This document shows positions 1 to 5,625 of a stretch of DNA of 5,625 nt, piece by piece (position 1 is the first letter of the stretch; every line of letters starts with the position of its first letter). The stretch is from JAGWAZ01 sp050248595 (GTDB lineage Bacteria; Bacteroidota; Ignavibacteria; OLB7): positions 1-5,625 of the forward strand of contig JBFWSB010000304.1 in assembly GCA_050248595.1 (NCBI GenBank). Direction: 5' to 3'. Under the pieces are notes generated by a model. That model was not told where the DNA came from and ran no database searches. It saw nothing but the letters and a program-made list of their open reading frames with translations. The position numbers and the translations under genes were made by a program.

Positions 1-2
1 CA

Positions 3-50
3 TTTGTAGAGACGTTGGCTGAGAAGATGAGAGAGACTGAAGGTGGGTGA
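3..50 (+). CDS. Possible C-terminal end of a plus-strand gene cut by the window edge
   Basis: Of the three plus-strand frames at the left edge, two stop almost at once (TAG at 7, TGA at 20). The third stays open for 15 codons and ends in TGA at 48-50, reading FVETLAEKMRETEGG. This looks like a charged amphipathic C-terminal helix with a short tail. The palindromic repeat begins five bases after the stop and the stem-loop lies beyond it, which is the layout expected where a rightward gene meets the leftward lipoprotein gene. Fifteen codons are too few to name a family, and an open frame this short can arise by chance. The call is tentative. Confidence 0.3.
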   Translation, partial: FVETLAEKMRETEGG

Positions 51-54
51 GTGA

Positions 55-108
55 TGCACACAGATTCTGATCCGCGTTAATCCGTAGAATCCGCGTTATC
101 TGTGTACA
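55..108. repeat. Palindromic intergenic repeat built from ATCCGCGTTA-like units
   Basis: The ends are inverted copies: ACACAGAT at 58-65 pairs with ATCTGTGT at 98-105, and the pairing extends to 55-56 and 107-108 across one mismatch. Between them lie tandem, slightly degenerate units of 9-10 bases: ATCCGCGTTA at 70-79, ATCCGTAGA at 80-88, ATCCGCGTTA again at 89-98, then ATCTGTGTAC overlapping the right arm. There is no coding potential. The element sits between probable convergent gene ends. It resembles the short intergenic palindromes scattered through many bacterial genomes, but copy number in this genome cannot be seen here. Confidence 0.6.
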
Positions 109-137
109 ATCTCCGGTGAGTTTTTGAACTACACCAC

Positions 138-180
138 CAACAAGGGATGTCCACTCGTCCAGAGCAGACATCCCTTGTTG
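138..180 (-). terminator. Strong stem-loop after the lipoprotein gene, likely terminator
   Basis: CAACAAGGGATGTC (138-151) and GACATCCCTTGTTG (167-180) form a perfect 14-bp stem around a 15-base loop. ACAC at 131-134 and GTGT at 180-183 could lengthen it with a bulge. It starts 36 bases beyond the stop of the leftward lipoprotein gene and lies between that gene and the possible rightward gene end at 50, so it could serve both directions. Neither side has a convincing run of T, so a classical intrinsic terminator is not proven. It could instead be a 3'-end stabilising hairpin or a repeat copy. Confidence 0.5.
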
Positions 181-216
181 TGTAAAGCTGAGGTTTTCGT
201 GCCCATTCTTTTTTGC

Positions 217-711
217 CTATGACTTCGGTTCGGTCTTGTTAAACATATACCTTGCAATCTTCCATTCACCATCAACTTTTTCAAAGACGAAGAGTTCTCT
301 GTTCGCTTCAGGAAGGGTATCCCCAGTGGCATGAATAAGCGTCGTTCCTTTCGAGCTTGTCACAGCAAATGCCATATTCCCTTCTACTTTGATTTCTACA
401 ATAGTAAACTCAATATTTAGTTGAATTTGAGAAAAGACATACTCATAAGATTTTAAGATAGCCTCTGCACCGATACCCGATGGGGCTTCAGTTGGCATGA
501 ATATTCCATCTGTAGTGTATAGTGTCTGGGCTAATTTGGCATCTGAAGTGTTCAATGCTTTTTCGTATGTACCTAATAGGTTCATTATTTTTTCTTGCTC
601 TATCATCATAGTGGTATCTAAGGTTGTATTGTTATTTGATTTCGTATGTTCTTGTGAATTGCATGAAGCCATCATCACAATGGCTAAAGCCGCTATCGCT
701 ACTATTTTCAT
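217..711 (-). CDS. Lipoprotein with a SnoaL/DUF4440 (NTF2-like) domain
   Basis: This is a 164-residue protein. Residues 1-17 form a lipoprotein signal: MKI, a hydrophobic stretch, then MASC with the lipidated cysteine at 17. A short polar linker rich in Ser, Asn and Thr follows. From about residue 35 to the end it reads as an NTF2/SnoaL-like alpha+beta domain of the DUF4440/SgcJ-EcaC type: an N-terminal helix with YEKALNTSDAKLAQTLYTTD, then GIFMPTEAPSGIG, strands with the typical NRELFVFEKVDG, and WKIARYMFNK near the C-terminus. In this family the cone-shaped fold makes a pocket for a small ligand or substrate, but no catalytic role can be assigned. The start at 711 is preferred over an in-frame ATG at 735: it puts the signal at the very N-terminus and begins one base after the stop of the upstream small frame, while 735 lies inside that frame. 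No strong Shine-Dalgarno is seen. It is probably anchored in a membrane facing the periplasm. Confidence 0.85.
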   Translation of the reverse strand: MKIVAIAALAIVMMASCNSQEHTKSNNNTTLDTTMMIEQEKIMNLLGTYEKALNTSDAKLAQTLYTTDGIFMPTEAPSGIGAEAILKSYEYVFSQIQLNIEFTIVEIKVEGNMAFAVTSSKGTTLIHATGDTLPEANRELFVFEKVDGEWKIARYMFNKTEPKS

Positions 712-712
712 C

Positions 713-871
713 TTAGTTTCGTTTGATCCAATCATTCAATGATGTAAACTCTTCAGTCGCAATTTCTTTCGCTAATTGAATTCTGCCGTCAGATTCTGCC
801 CCGATGTAGCTGTGAGCACCGGAGTCTGTAAGCAGCATTTGAGCTATTCCTTCTGTTCTCTCAAGACACAT
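713..871 (-). CDS. Unrecognised small frame, probably the C-terminal remnant of a larger protein
   Basis: From the ATG at 871 this encodes 52 residues beginning MCLERTEGIAQMLL and ending LNDWIKRN. Its TAA at 713-715 is followed by a single G and then the ATG of the lipoprotein, a spacing typical of translationally coupled genes. The frame is open without any ATG, GTG or TTG for 36 further codons upstream, to a TAG at 980-982. That stretch (including RDGKEYHFNKVPAGVF) also looks like protein and runs smoothly into the part after the ATG, so the 52-residue product may be only the tail of something longer. Runs of eight A and seven T in the upstream part are places where a frameshift could have arisen. 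I do not recognise a family. It could be a degraded gene, a small real gene, or a frame with an unusual start. Confidence 0.45.
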   Translation of the reverse strand: MCLERTEGIAQMLLTDSGAHSYIGAESDGRIQLAKEIATEEFTSLNDWIKRN

Positions 872-1000
872 TAAAAAAACGCCAGCCGGTACTTTGTTGA
901 AGTGGTATTCTTTTCCATCTCGTATTGTTTTTTTTAGTTCAATAACAATACAAAAATCAGAAAAGTGCTTTGGGTATGCCTATAAGGTAGGTTAAGAAAG

Positions 1001-1016
1001 AATCTTAAGATAGATT
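1001..1016. repeat. Small palindrome at the end of the regulator gene
   Basis: AATCT at 1001-1005 and AGATT at 1012-1016 are inverted copies around a TTAAGA core. TCTTAAGA at 1003-1010 is itself a perfect palindrome, and TTAAGA recurs at 992, 1005 and 1015. It overlaps the regulator's TAA and lies just upstream of the small frame. It could be an operator half-site pair or simply an AT-rich coincidence. No promoter elements could be placed around it. Confidence 0.25.
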
Positions 1017-1596
1017 AAGACTTTACTAATTTCTTCCTGATTGTACTGAGGAATTCAGGTGTGACACCCAGATAAGAGGCGATTTGGACATTTGAAATCC
1101 GATTGAAGAAGTCTGGATAGCGGTGTAGAAAGTCGAGATAACGTTCTTCTGCAGTCGAACTGATGTTTTGAAGGATTCTGCGTTGTGCGTTCACCAGCGC
1201 ATTTTCAGTGAAGACTCTGAATATCCGGTTGAATTTGAGGTAGTCAACAAAGAGTTTGAGTTGATCCTCTTTGTTGATTTGAAGGATAATGGAGTTCTCT
1301 AAAGCTTCTATGTATAGTCTGCTCGGTTCCTCTGAATGGAAACTGCCGATGTCTCCAATCCACCAATTCTCAACGGCGAATTGCAGATTGTGCTCTTTCC
1401 CTTTTTCGTCAACCGCATACATCCTGAAGCAACCCTCAACAACGAATGTGTTGTGCTTGCATATATCCCCTTCTTGAAGGATAAACTGCCTTCTTCTAAC
1501 TCTTCGCTCTTTGAACACCTTCTCCACAACGGACGTTTCTTCTTCATCTAAAGGAAGAAGCTCATTAAAGTAATCGATAAGTGGTTTGGTGTTCAT
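1015..1596 (-). CDS. Crp/Fnr-family transcriptional regulator
   Basis: This is a 193-residue protein in the size range of Bacteroidota Crp/Fnr regulators. Residues about 17-112 form the cyclic-nucleotide-binding-like beta-roll: RRRQFILQEGD, then FVVEG, then WWIGDIGSF, then PSRLYIEALENS, which falls where the phosphate-binding cassette lies in true CRP but lacks its canonical Arg/Ser pattern. A long dimerisation helix follows (about 113-149). A C-terminal winged helix-turn-helix spans 167-191, with NVQIASYLGVTPEFLSTIRKKL as the recognition segment. The FNR iron-sulphur cysteine set is absent (only two cysteines), so an oxygen-sensing cluster is unlikely, and the ligand is unknown. The frame could begin 16 codons earlier at an ATG at 1644. 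I prefer 1596 because MNTKPLIDYFNELLPL matches the usual N-terminus of the family and the extension is polar and unlike it. Neither start has a strong Shine-Dalgarno. It is co-oriented with the small frame and the lipoprotein downstream and may control them or itself. Confidence 0.87.
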   Translation of the reverse strand: MNTKPLIDYFNELLPLDEEETSVVEKVFKERRVRRRQFILQEGDICKHNTFVVEGCFRMYAVDEKGKEHNLQFAVENWWIGDIGSFHSEEPSRLYIEALENSIILQINKEDQLKLFVDYLKFNRIFRVFTENALVNAQRRILQNISSTAEERYLDFLHRYPDFFNRISNVQIASYLGVTPEFLSTIRKKLVKS

Positions 1597-1644
1597 TTTC
1601 TTAGATGACACATCCTTTTCAGCTAACAGAGAGCGTTGTTGCAT

Positions 1645-1844
1645 GAATAGTCGGTAAGGTTATGATGGGAGAGTTCCCCTTGTAACTATCGAGTGGTTGC
1701 TTAGGAATCATATCTGATGATCGGCTGTTCTCAACTGACAACGTGAGATGATACCGTGAGAAAAACTGGAAGTGAGTTCGAAAGAGTGAGATTTAGAATA
1801 TCATTTGGAGATGCTCAAACAGCCTCTCAGTGATCGTTCTTCTT
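1645..1844. other. Intergenic gap upstream of the regulator; no gene seen
   Basis: This stretch separates the barrel gene from the regulator and presumably carries the regulator's promoter. I find no clear Bacteroidota-type promoter (TAnnTTTG with an upstream TTG), no sigma-70 pair and no ribosomal RNA or tRNA structure. A weak imperfect hairpin (1808-1815 with 1821-1828, one mismatch, five-base loop) lies 17 bases beyond the stop of the barrel gene. It has no T-run after it, so it is at most a poor terminator. Confidence 0.5.
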
Positions 1845-2834
1845 CTACAACCCCACCTCCAACCCCATATGCAACGTAAATTCCCCCCGCTCATACTCTC
1901 TTCGGGCTGCAAAAGATAGGCGTGGGTTGTCGCCGAGGTCGAGTGGGGTTTCGATGAAGAAGCCGCCGGAGAAGTCTCCTTTCGTGTTTGTGCCGAGTCG
2001 GAAGCCGACTCCTGCGTCGGGAGCGATGCGGGTTGGGACTGTTTCGAGGGCAATGCCTACAGTGGGATCGCCTAAAAAGTCGTAGCGGATTTCACCTGTG
2101 GTGAGGATGTAGGTGCGGGGGGGGAGTGGGCGTCTGGTGAGCGTGCCGGTCGGGTCAGTTCGTTCGGTGACTGTCCGCTCTTCGAGTGGGTGGATGTAGG
2201 ATGCCGTAATCCGCGTCTCGGTTGGGATCCGTTCGTGCAGACCTTCCCGGTAACTCGCGTTCATTGAACCCGCAATGTTGTTCAGTGCGACGCCGAAGGC
2301 GAGTTGATTGCGGAAGAGAATCATACCGGAGAGGTCGAGGGTTACTCCCCAAGAGCCTCCATCAACCCCACTCAGATCGTACCGTAGATACCGAATCGAT
2401 CCACCAATGCTTCCGGGGCCAATACCGAGTCCGCCACCTACGGTCACCGCTAAGTCCTGACTTGTCGTCAATCCAAGCGATTGTTCGGTAATCGTTCGTC
2501 TGTCGATGTCGCTTACTCTGTACCCACTAATGCCGATGCCGATTCCAGCGAACTCGTCGATGGGTGTTGCAATGGCTGACTGGAATGATTTCTGCGGAGA
2601 TTGAAGAAAGGAGAAAGCGAAGAGAGCCGAAGTCTGCTTCAGTTGTGTAAGTGCTGCCGGGTTGCCGAAGAGGATTCCAGCACCTCCTGCCCAAATGTTC
2701 AACACCCCACTCATCGAGGCTTCTGCCGGACTATCGGTGCGCCTGAGCGAACTACCTGCGTAGCCCCCCTGCGCGAAGAGTGGAATTGAGTAGAGGAAGA
2801 GAAACAGTGTGAGAGTTATCCGGGACATTCTCAT
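1845..2834 (-). CDS. PorV/PorQ-family outer-membrane beta-barrel protein
   Basis: This is a 329-residue protein, a normal length for the PorV/PorQ (UPF0164-like, FadL-related) barrels. Residues 1-21 are a Sec signal peptide (MRMSRITLTLFLFLYSIPLF, then A, with cleavage before Q22). An early conserved segment, GAGILFGNPAALTQ (51-64), carries the NPA motif typical of the family. The rest alternates glycine- and aromatic-rich beta strands (IGIGISGYRV, LGIGPGSIGGSIRYLRYDL, FGVALNNIAG, DFSGGFFIETPLDL), ending in the terminal strand FTLHMGLEVGL. In the T9SS, PorV binds the C-terminal signal of cargo and PorQ is another secretion component. Which role this paralogue has cannot be told from sequence. 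The start at 2834 is chosen because GGGAGA (2841-2846) lies seven bases upstream; a second ATG two codons later (2828) is less well placed. The gene follows two exported-protein genes in the same direction. Its base composition is more GC-rich than that of the genes to its left. Confidence 0.85.
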   Translation of the reverse strand: MRMSRITLTLFLFLYSIPLFAQGGYAGSSLRRTDSPAEASMSGVLNIWAGGAGILFGNPAALTQLKQTSALFAFSFLQSPQKSFQSAIATPIDEFAGIGIGISGYRVSDIDRRTITEQSLGLTTSQDLAVTVGGGLGIGPGSIGGSIRYLRYDLSGVDGGSWGVTLDLSGMILFRNQLAFGVALNNIAGSMNASYREGLHERIPTETRITASYIHPLEERTVTERTDPTGTLTRRPLPPRTYILTTGEIRYDFLGDPTVGIALETVPTRIAPDAGVGFRLGTNTKGDFSGGFFIETPLDLGDNPRLSFAARREYERGEFTLHMGLEVGL

Positions 2835-2840
2835 TCTATA

Positions 2841-2846
2841 GTCTCC
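2841..2846 (-). promoter_or_regulatory. Ribosome binding site of the barrel gene, abutting a hairpin
   Basis: On the minus strand the bases read GGGAGA, seven bases before the ATG at 2834. This decides between the two close ATG codons in favour of the first. The site directly adjoins the base of the palindrome at 2847-2910, so folding of that element could affect ribosome access. Confidence 0.6.
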
Positions 2847-2910
2847 CTTGGCCCTCTTGGTGTTCTTGGTGGTAAAAAGCTCACCACCAAGAATACCAAG
2901 CTACACCAAG
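2847..2910. repeat. Long palindrome made of 9-base CTTGGnnnn units
   Basis: On the plus strand three units, CTTGGCCCT, CTTGGTGTT and CTTGGTGGT, occupy 2847-2873. A nine-base spacer AAAAAGCTC follows, then the inverted units ACCACCAAG, AATACCAAG and CTACACCAAG at 2883-2910. The inner 18 bases (2856-2873 with 2883-2900) pair completely, with one position able to pair as G-T on the plus strand. CTTGG at 2847-2851 also pairs with CCAAG at 2906-2910 beyond an internal loop. It lies between the CTD-protein stop and the barrel gene. It could attenuate or process the transcript, or be a dispersed repeat copy. Confidence 0.75.
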
Positions 2911-2922
2911 TAGAGAGAGAGT

Positions 2923-3336
2923 TTATCGAGTGAGCATGATCTTCTTCGTGATCCGCTGCCCTAAGGCTTCTACTACCACGAAGTAAGGACCGTTCGAGAG
3001 AGAGCGTGTGTCGAACTGGAAGAGACTTTCTCCCTTGTCTGCTGACGTTGTTGGATTTACGCTGATCTCTCTGCCGAGAAGATTGTGCAAGGAAATTTTC
3101 ACGGAGTTGGCGTCTTGAGGGAAGTAGACAGTGACTTTAATTGACTCACTCTCAACAGACCGGACGACAGTGACACTGATCTTGCCCGGCTTCTCGACTG
3201 GGTCCTGTTGCCGAATAAACTCACCGACTTGGATAGTAGACGGAGGTGAGGTCACGATGCCAGAGGCAAAGGCAGTGCTGAGGCTGGAGAGCATCAAGCA
3301 GCATATGAGCAAAGTCTGTTGAAGTTTACGGTTCAC
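2923..3336 (-). CDS. Small secreted protein consisting mostly of a T9SS-type C-terminal sorting domain
   Basis: From a GTG at 3334-3336 this encodes 137 residues. The N-terminus MNRKLQQTLLICCLMLSSL, followed by STAFA, is a good Sec signal peptide, probably cut before S25. The mature part is about 113 residues. A short Pro/Gln/Val-rich segment leads into a beta-rich domain from about residue 60 with the hallmarks of the T9SS type A sorting domain: VKISLHNLLGREI, then LFQFDTRSLSNGPYFVVVEA, then a basic end KKIMLTR. There is no room for a separate functional domain. The GTG overlaps the TGA of the upstream surface-protein gene as GTGA, with GAAAAG a few bases before it, indicating translational coupling. 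An ATG at 3399 would give 158 residues but starts 67 bases inside the upstream gene and pushes the signal peptide inward, so I reject it. The role is unknown. It could be a surface anchor, a signalling CTD protein in the manner of PorA, or a partner of the preceding protein. Confidence 0.75.
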   Translation of the reverse strand: MNRKLQQTLLICCLMLSSLSTAFASGIVTSPPSTIQVGEFIRQQDPVEKPGKISVTVVRSVESESIKVTVYFPQDANSVKISLHNLLGREISVNPTTSADKGESLFQFDTRSLSNGPYFVVVEALGQRITKKIMLTR

Positions 3337-5625
3337 TGGCTTTTCACAACGGCTAAGTATAAAACAATCTGTTCCCCGGCATCCGACGAAATAACGCAAA
3401 TATACGTCCCATTTGCAACTATTTCACCAAGAGAATTCCTTCCGTCCCAAAAATCTCTGTTTCTGCCAATGTTCCGCGCCTCACTTTCAACCACTTTTCG
3501 GACCAATGCTCTTGCGCCGTCATATATCGAAATCGACACATTGCCGGTCTCCTGAAGGGCATAGACGATGGTTGCTCCCTGACCAGAAATGTCAGGTCCC
3601 TCTGGATCGAACGGATTCGGGGCAATGTAGGCTCCAGTCACCCGATTCACTTTGAAAGTGGCCGAGCCGAAGGTACACGCCTGGTCGTCGGCGCAGCGAA
3701 TGCAAACCCGGAGTGAATCGAAGTATCCGGGAGGAACTTCAAACTCTACAGACTCGGCTGAAGCGTCAAACGTGCCAATCTCCTGCCAATTACTCTCCCC
3801 AACGTTCGCAATTGATATTATCAGGGAGCCACACGGGAACTCCGATGCCTTCCAGACGAGAGTTCGAGTTCGACTCTCGTCTATGTTTGCCGGCTCTTCA
3901 ACAGATACGTTCTCAGCTTGTGGAACCTGAATCCGGAGGATGTTTGCCGAGCGGATCCCTACGTCTTTCGTTTGAAGTCGGTAGAGAATCTGTGCCCCTT
4001 CGTCGATTGCTTCACACCCTTCAATACCGGGGCAAGGAACGACCGTTGTGACGACGATTGTTGTGTCTCCAATTTCCAAACTCCCAAATGGACGCTCAAC
4101 CTGGTCTCTTCCAACAATCTGGCGTTCTAAAAAGATATCTTCGGGATTGATGCAACAGGAGGAGATTGTATCGCGCAGAATCGCGCCCGGAGTTACTGAC
4201 CCCACATCATCAAAGAGGAATTGACCAAGTGTTGGAACGGCGATGTGAAATGGTTCGCTTACTTGGCGAATCCAAGGGAACTCGCTATCCTGAATTACGA
4301 GCTGGTAAGCTCCCGGCTCGGTTGTTGAGAGGCCAGTACTCACCTGTATGTGAATGCTGTCGTTCTTGCGCTGCTTCACGTCAAGTGTTCGTGAGAAGCT
4401 ATTCGGCCCAATAACTCTGGCCTCGATATCAGTGCCACTACCCAATGTCTTCCGGTTCCAGTATAGCCGAAGAGTGTCGTCGATACAGACTTTCTTTCCG
4501 AGTGATTCTCCAGCAACTGGAAACGGGTTCGGTAGAATTCTTCCGATAGCATAGGTGGACTCGACAGTCGAGACAATGATGTCATTCTCTTTGTCTCCGT
4601 CGATGTCGGCAATAGCAACCGAAACGATATTCGAGTTCAGGGTAAAACTCTTCAATGTTTTCAGGGGGCGATCATTCTCGAATGCAGCGGTGTTTGTGTA
4701 CGGCTCAAGTTGTAGAATGGAGAGCTTGTTCTCTTCGGCTAAGATCAATTCAATCAGTTTTTCCCCCTCCTTCACAATGTCTCCCGCAGCCATTACTCGT
4801 CCGTTTACTCGTTGCTTTGCAAAGTAGTGGAAGTTTGAGCTTTGTCCGGGAGGCTTTGGGTCACGACTATTCCAGCGCAGCAGGTAGACCACATTCTCGG
4901 AGTTATCGTTGATTGCTGTGGCAATGATCTCCGGTCCCGGATTGTTTACCAGATAGCCTGAGCCAGAGAGAGCAGGGTCATCAATATTTGCAATCACAAT
5001 GTGCCAACCCTTTGCCGATGGATCTGGGGCAATACTCTCCACTAAATCTCCACTCTCAATATCGTAGAGGGATATCTTCCCACCTTGATTCCCTTGCTCT
5101 GTCGTGATGCGGAGGTTGTCGGTTGAGGGGCCGAGAGGAGAAAGTTGACTTGTTAAGCTGACGGCATCAGGCGAAAAATTGTTCGCGATCAGTGTTGGAT
5201 TGATTTCGGAGTCGATGTTATAGCTGAGTGTGTGGGCTGTGCTGGAGGATGTCGCCGGATTCACTCTGGAAATTGGTGGCGTAAAGGAATATCGAACCGT
5301 GGAGATTGCTAAATACTGACCTCCTTGCGTACTCAAAACAGCTGGTGGCTGAGCGTAGAGCTTCGGTGTAATGTAGATCGGATCGCCGAGACCAGTTACA
5401 TCATTGCTCTGCTCGGAAAGTAAATATCGCCGAACACTGTTGATCATCTGATCGCTTCCATCAGGCTGAAACTTGTTCTGTGTGATTGTGGCAAATGCTG
5501 CCAACGTATTGGGGTCAAGTCTCCGTATCGCGAAGGGGAGAATTGTGAAAATACGGTTTGAATCGTTCAACCGATTTGGAACCGAAGTCTGCTCATCGGA
5601 GGCGAAAATACCGAGCTTGAAACGG
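3333..5625 (-). CDS. Large surface protein, C-terminal part: FG-GAP-like repeats, Ig-like regions, FlgD-like C-terminal domain (5' end outside the window)
   Basis: The frame is open to the right edge, so 763 residues of a longer protein are visible (numbered here from the edge). A TTG at 5570 can be read as a start but coding-like sequence continues through it (RFKLGIFASDEQTSVPNR precedes it), so it is taken as an internal leucine. Residues about 180-360 contain FG-GAP/VCBS-like propeller blades: IVIANIDDPALSG with PGPEIIATAI (209-238), VMAAGDIVKEGEKLIELILA (277-296) and VAIADIDGDKENDIIVST (336-353); the last is a good calcium-loop motif. About 365-460 and 575-660 look like Ig-like regions, and 365-650 holds nearly all the cysteines (CC at 490-491, C531, C537, C598, C641, C644, C650), suggesting disulphides outside the cytoplasm. 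Residues 668-761 form a FlgD-type Ig-like domain: APNPFDPEG, IVYALQETGNVSISIYD, RDFWDGRNSLGEIVANGTYI, ending LAVVKSQ. Such domains end many secreted proteins in this group and are often linked to T9SS export, which I infer here. It is probably first in, or early in, the operon with the next two genes. Confidence 0.85.
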   Translation of the reverse strand, partial: RFKLGIFASDEQTSVPNRLNDSNRIFTILPFAIRRLDPNTLAAFATITQNKFQPDGSDQMINSVRRYLLSEQSNDVTGLGDPIYITPKLYAQPPAVLSTQGGQYLAISTVRYSFTPPISRVNPATSSSTAHTLSYNIDSEINPTLIANNFSPDAVSLTSQLSPLGPSTDNLRITTEQGNQGGKISLYDIESGDLVESIAPDPSAKGWHIVIANIDDPALSGSGYLVNNPGPEIIATAINDNSENVVYLLRWNSRDPKPPGQSSNFHYFAKQRVNGRVMAAGDIVKEGEKLIELILAEENKLSILQLEPYTNTAAFENDRPLKTLKSFTLNSNIVSVAIADIDGDKENDIIVSTVESTYAIGRILPNPFPVAGESLGKKVCIDDTLRLYWNRKTLGSGTDIEARVIGPNSFSRTLDVKQRKNDSIHIQVSTGLSTTEPGAYQLVIQDSEFPWIRQVSEPFHIAVPTLGQFLFDDVGSVTPGAILRDTISSCCINPEDIFLERQIVGRDQVERPFGSLEIGDTTIVVTTVVPCPGIEGCEAIDEGAQILYRLQTKDVGIRSANILRIQVPQAENVSVEEPANIDESRTRTLVWKASEFPCGSLIISIANVGESNWQEIGTFDASAESVEFEVPPGYFDSLRVCIRCADDQACTFGSATFKVNRVTGAYIAPNPFDPEGPDISGQGATIVYALQETGNVSISIYDGARALVRKVVESEARNIGRNRDFWDGRNSLGEIVANGTYICVISSDAGEQIVLYLAVVKSQ

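Noticed and set aside
55..180. CRISPR-like array suggested by the short repeats at the left end
   Set aside because: The repeated units are 9-10 bases in direct tandem without unique spacers, so this is a palindromic repeat and a hairpin, not a CRISPR array.
129..332. A 67-codon minus-strand frame covering the stem-loop and the end of the lipoprotein gene
   Set aside because: It is out of frame with the lipoprotein, runs through the hairpin and has no recognisable product.
1645..1792. Promoter of the regulator gene
   Set aside because: One is expected here, but no sequence matches a Bacteroidota or sigma-70 promoter well enough to place it.
1793..2053. An 86-codon minus-strand frame rich in Ser, Thr and Gln
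   Set aside because: It overlaps the C-terminal end of the barrel gene in another frame and resembles low-complexity shadow coding.
2222..2491. An 89-codon plus-strand open frame rich in Arg and Ser
   Set aside because: It is antisense to the barrel gene, and its Arg/Ser-rich composition is typical of reading a GC-richer gene backwards.
3337..3399. ATG at 3399 as the start of the CTD mini-protein
   Set aside because: It would overlap the upstream gene by 67 bases and bury the signal peptide; the GTG overlapping the stop gives a clean signal peptide.
3713..4051. A 112-codon plus-strand open frame
   Set aside because: It lies wholly antisense to the well-supported surface-protein gene, has no family resemblance and no ribosome binding site; it is a shadow frame.

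Overview
The window reads as a member of the Bacteroidota/Chlorobiota group (Ignavibacteria- or Kapaibacteriota-like is my best guess). The pointers are a PorV/PorQ-type outer-membrane barrel, a secreted protein ending in a type IX secretion (T9SS) style C-terminal sorting domain, a large surface protein ending in a FlgD-type Ig-like domain, a Bacteroidota-style Crp/Fnr regulator and a SnoaL/DUF4440-type lipoprotein. The lineage is inferred from family content only.

All complete genes lie on the minus strand. From the right: (a) 3333-5625 is the 3' part of a large surface protein whose reading frame is still open at the right edge. It carries FG-GAP-like propeller repeats, cysteine-rich Ig-like regions and a C-terminal FlgD-like domain. 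(b) 2923-3336 is a 137-residue secreted protein that is little more than a signal peptide plus a T9SS-like C-terminal domain. Its GTG start overlaps the TGA stop of the surface protein (GTGA). (c) 1845-2834 is a 329-residue PorV/PorQ-like barrel, separated from (b) by 88 bases that hold a strong palindrome made of 9-base CTTGGnnnn units. These three probably form one leftward transcription unit: an exported surface protein, a second exported CTD protein, and a barrel of the type that shuttles CTD cargo in the T9SS.

After a roughly 200-base gap with nothing I can name comes a second, visibly more AT-rich leftward group: a Crp/Fnr-like regulator (1015-1596), an unrecognised small reading frame that looks like the C-terminal end of a protein (713-871, open without a start codon up to 979), and, one base after its stop, a lipoprotein with an NTF2/SnoaL-like fold (217-711). 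A perfect 14-bp stem-loop (138-180) follows and probably ends this unit.

The far left holds a palindrome of about 54 bases built from ATCCGCGTTA-like units (55-108). It is preceded by what may be the last 15 codons of a plus-strand gene ending at base 50. I saw no tRNA, rRNA, CRISPR array, transposase or attachment site.
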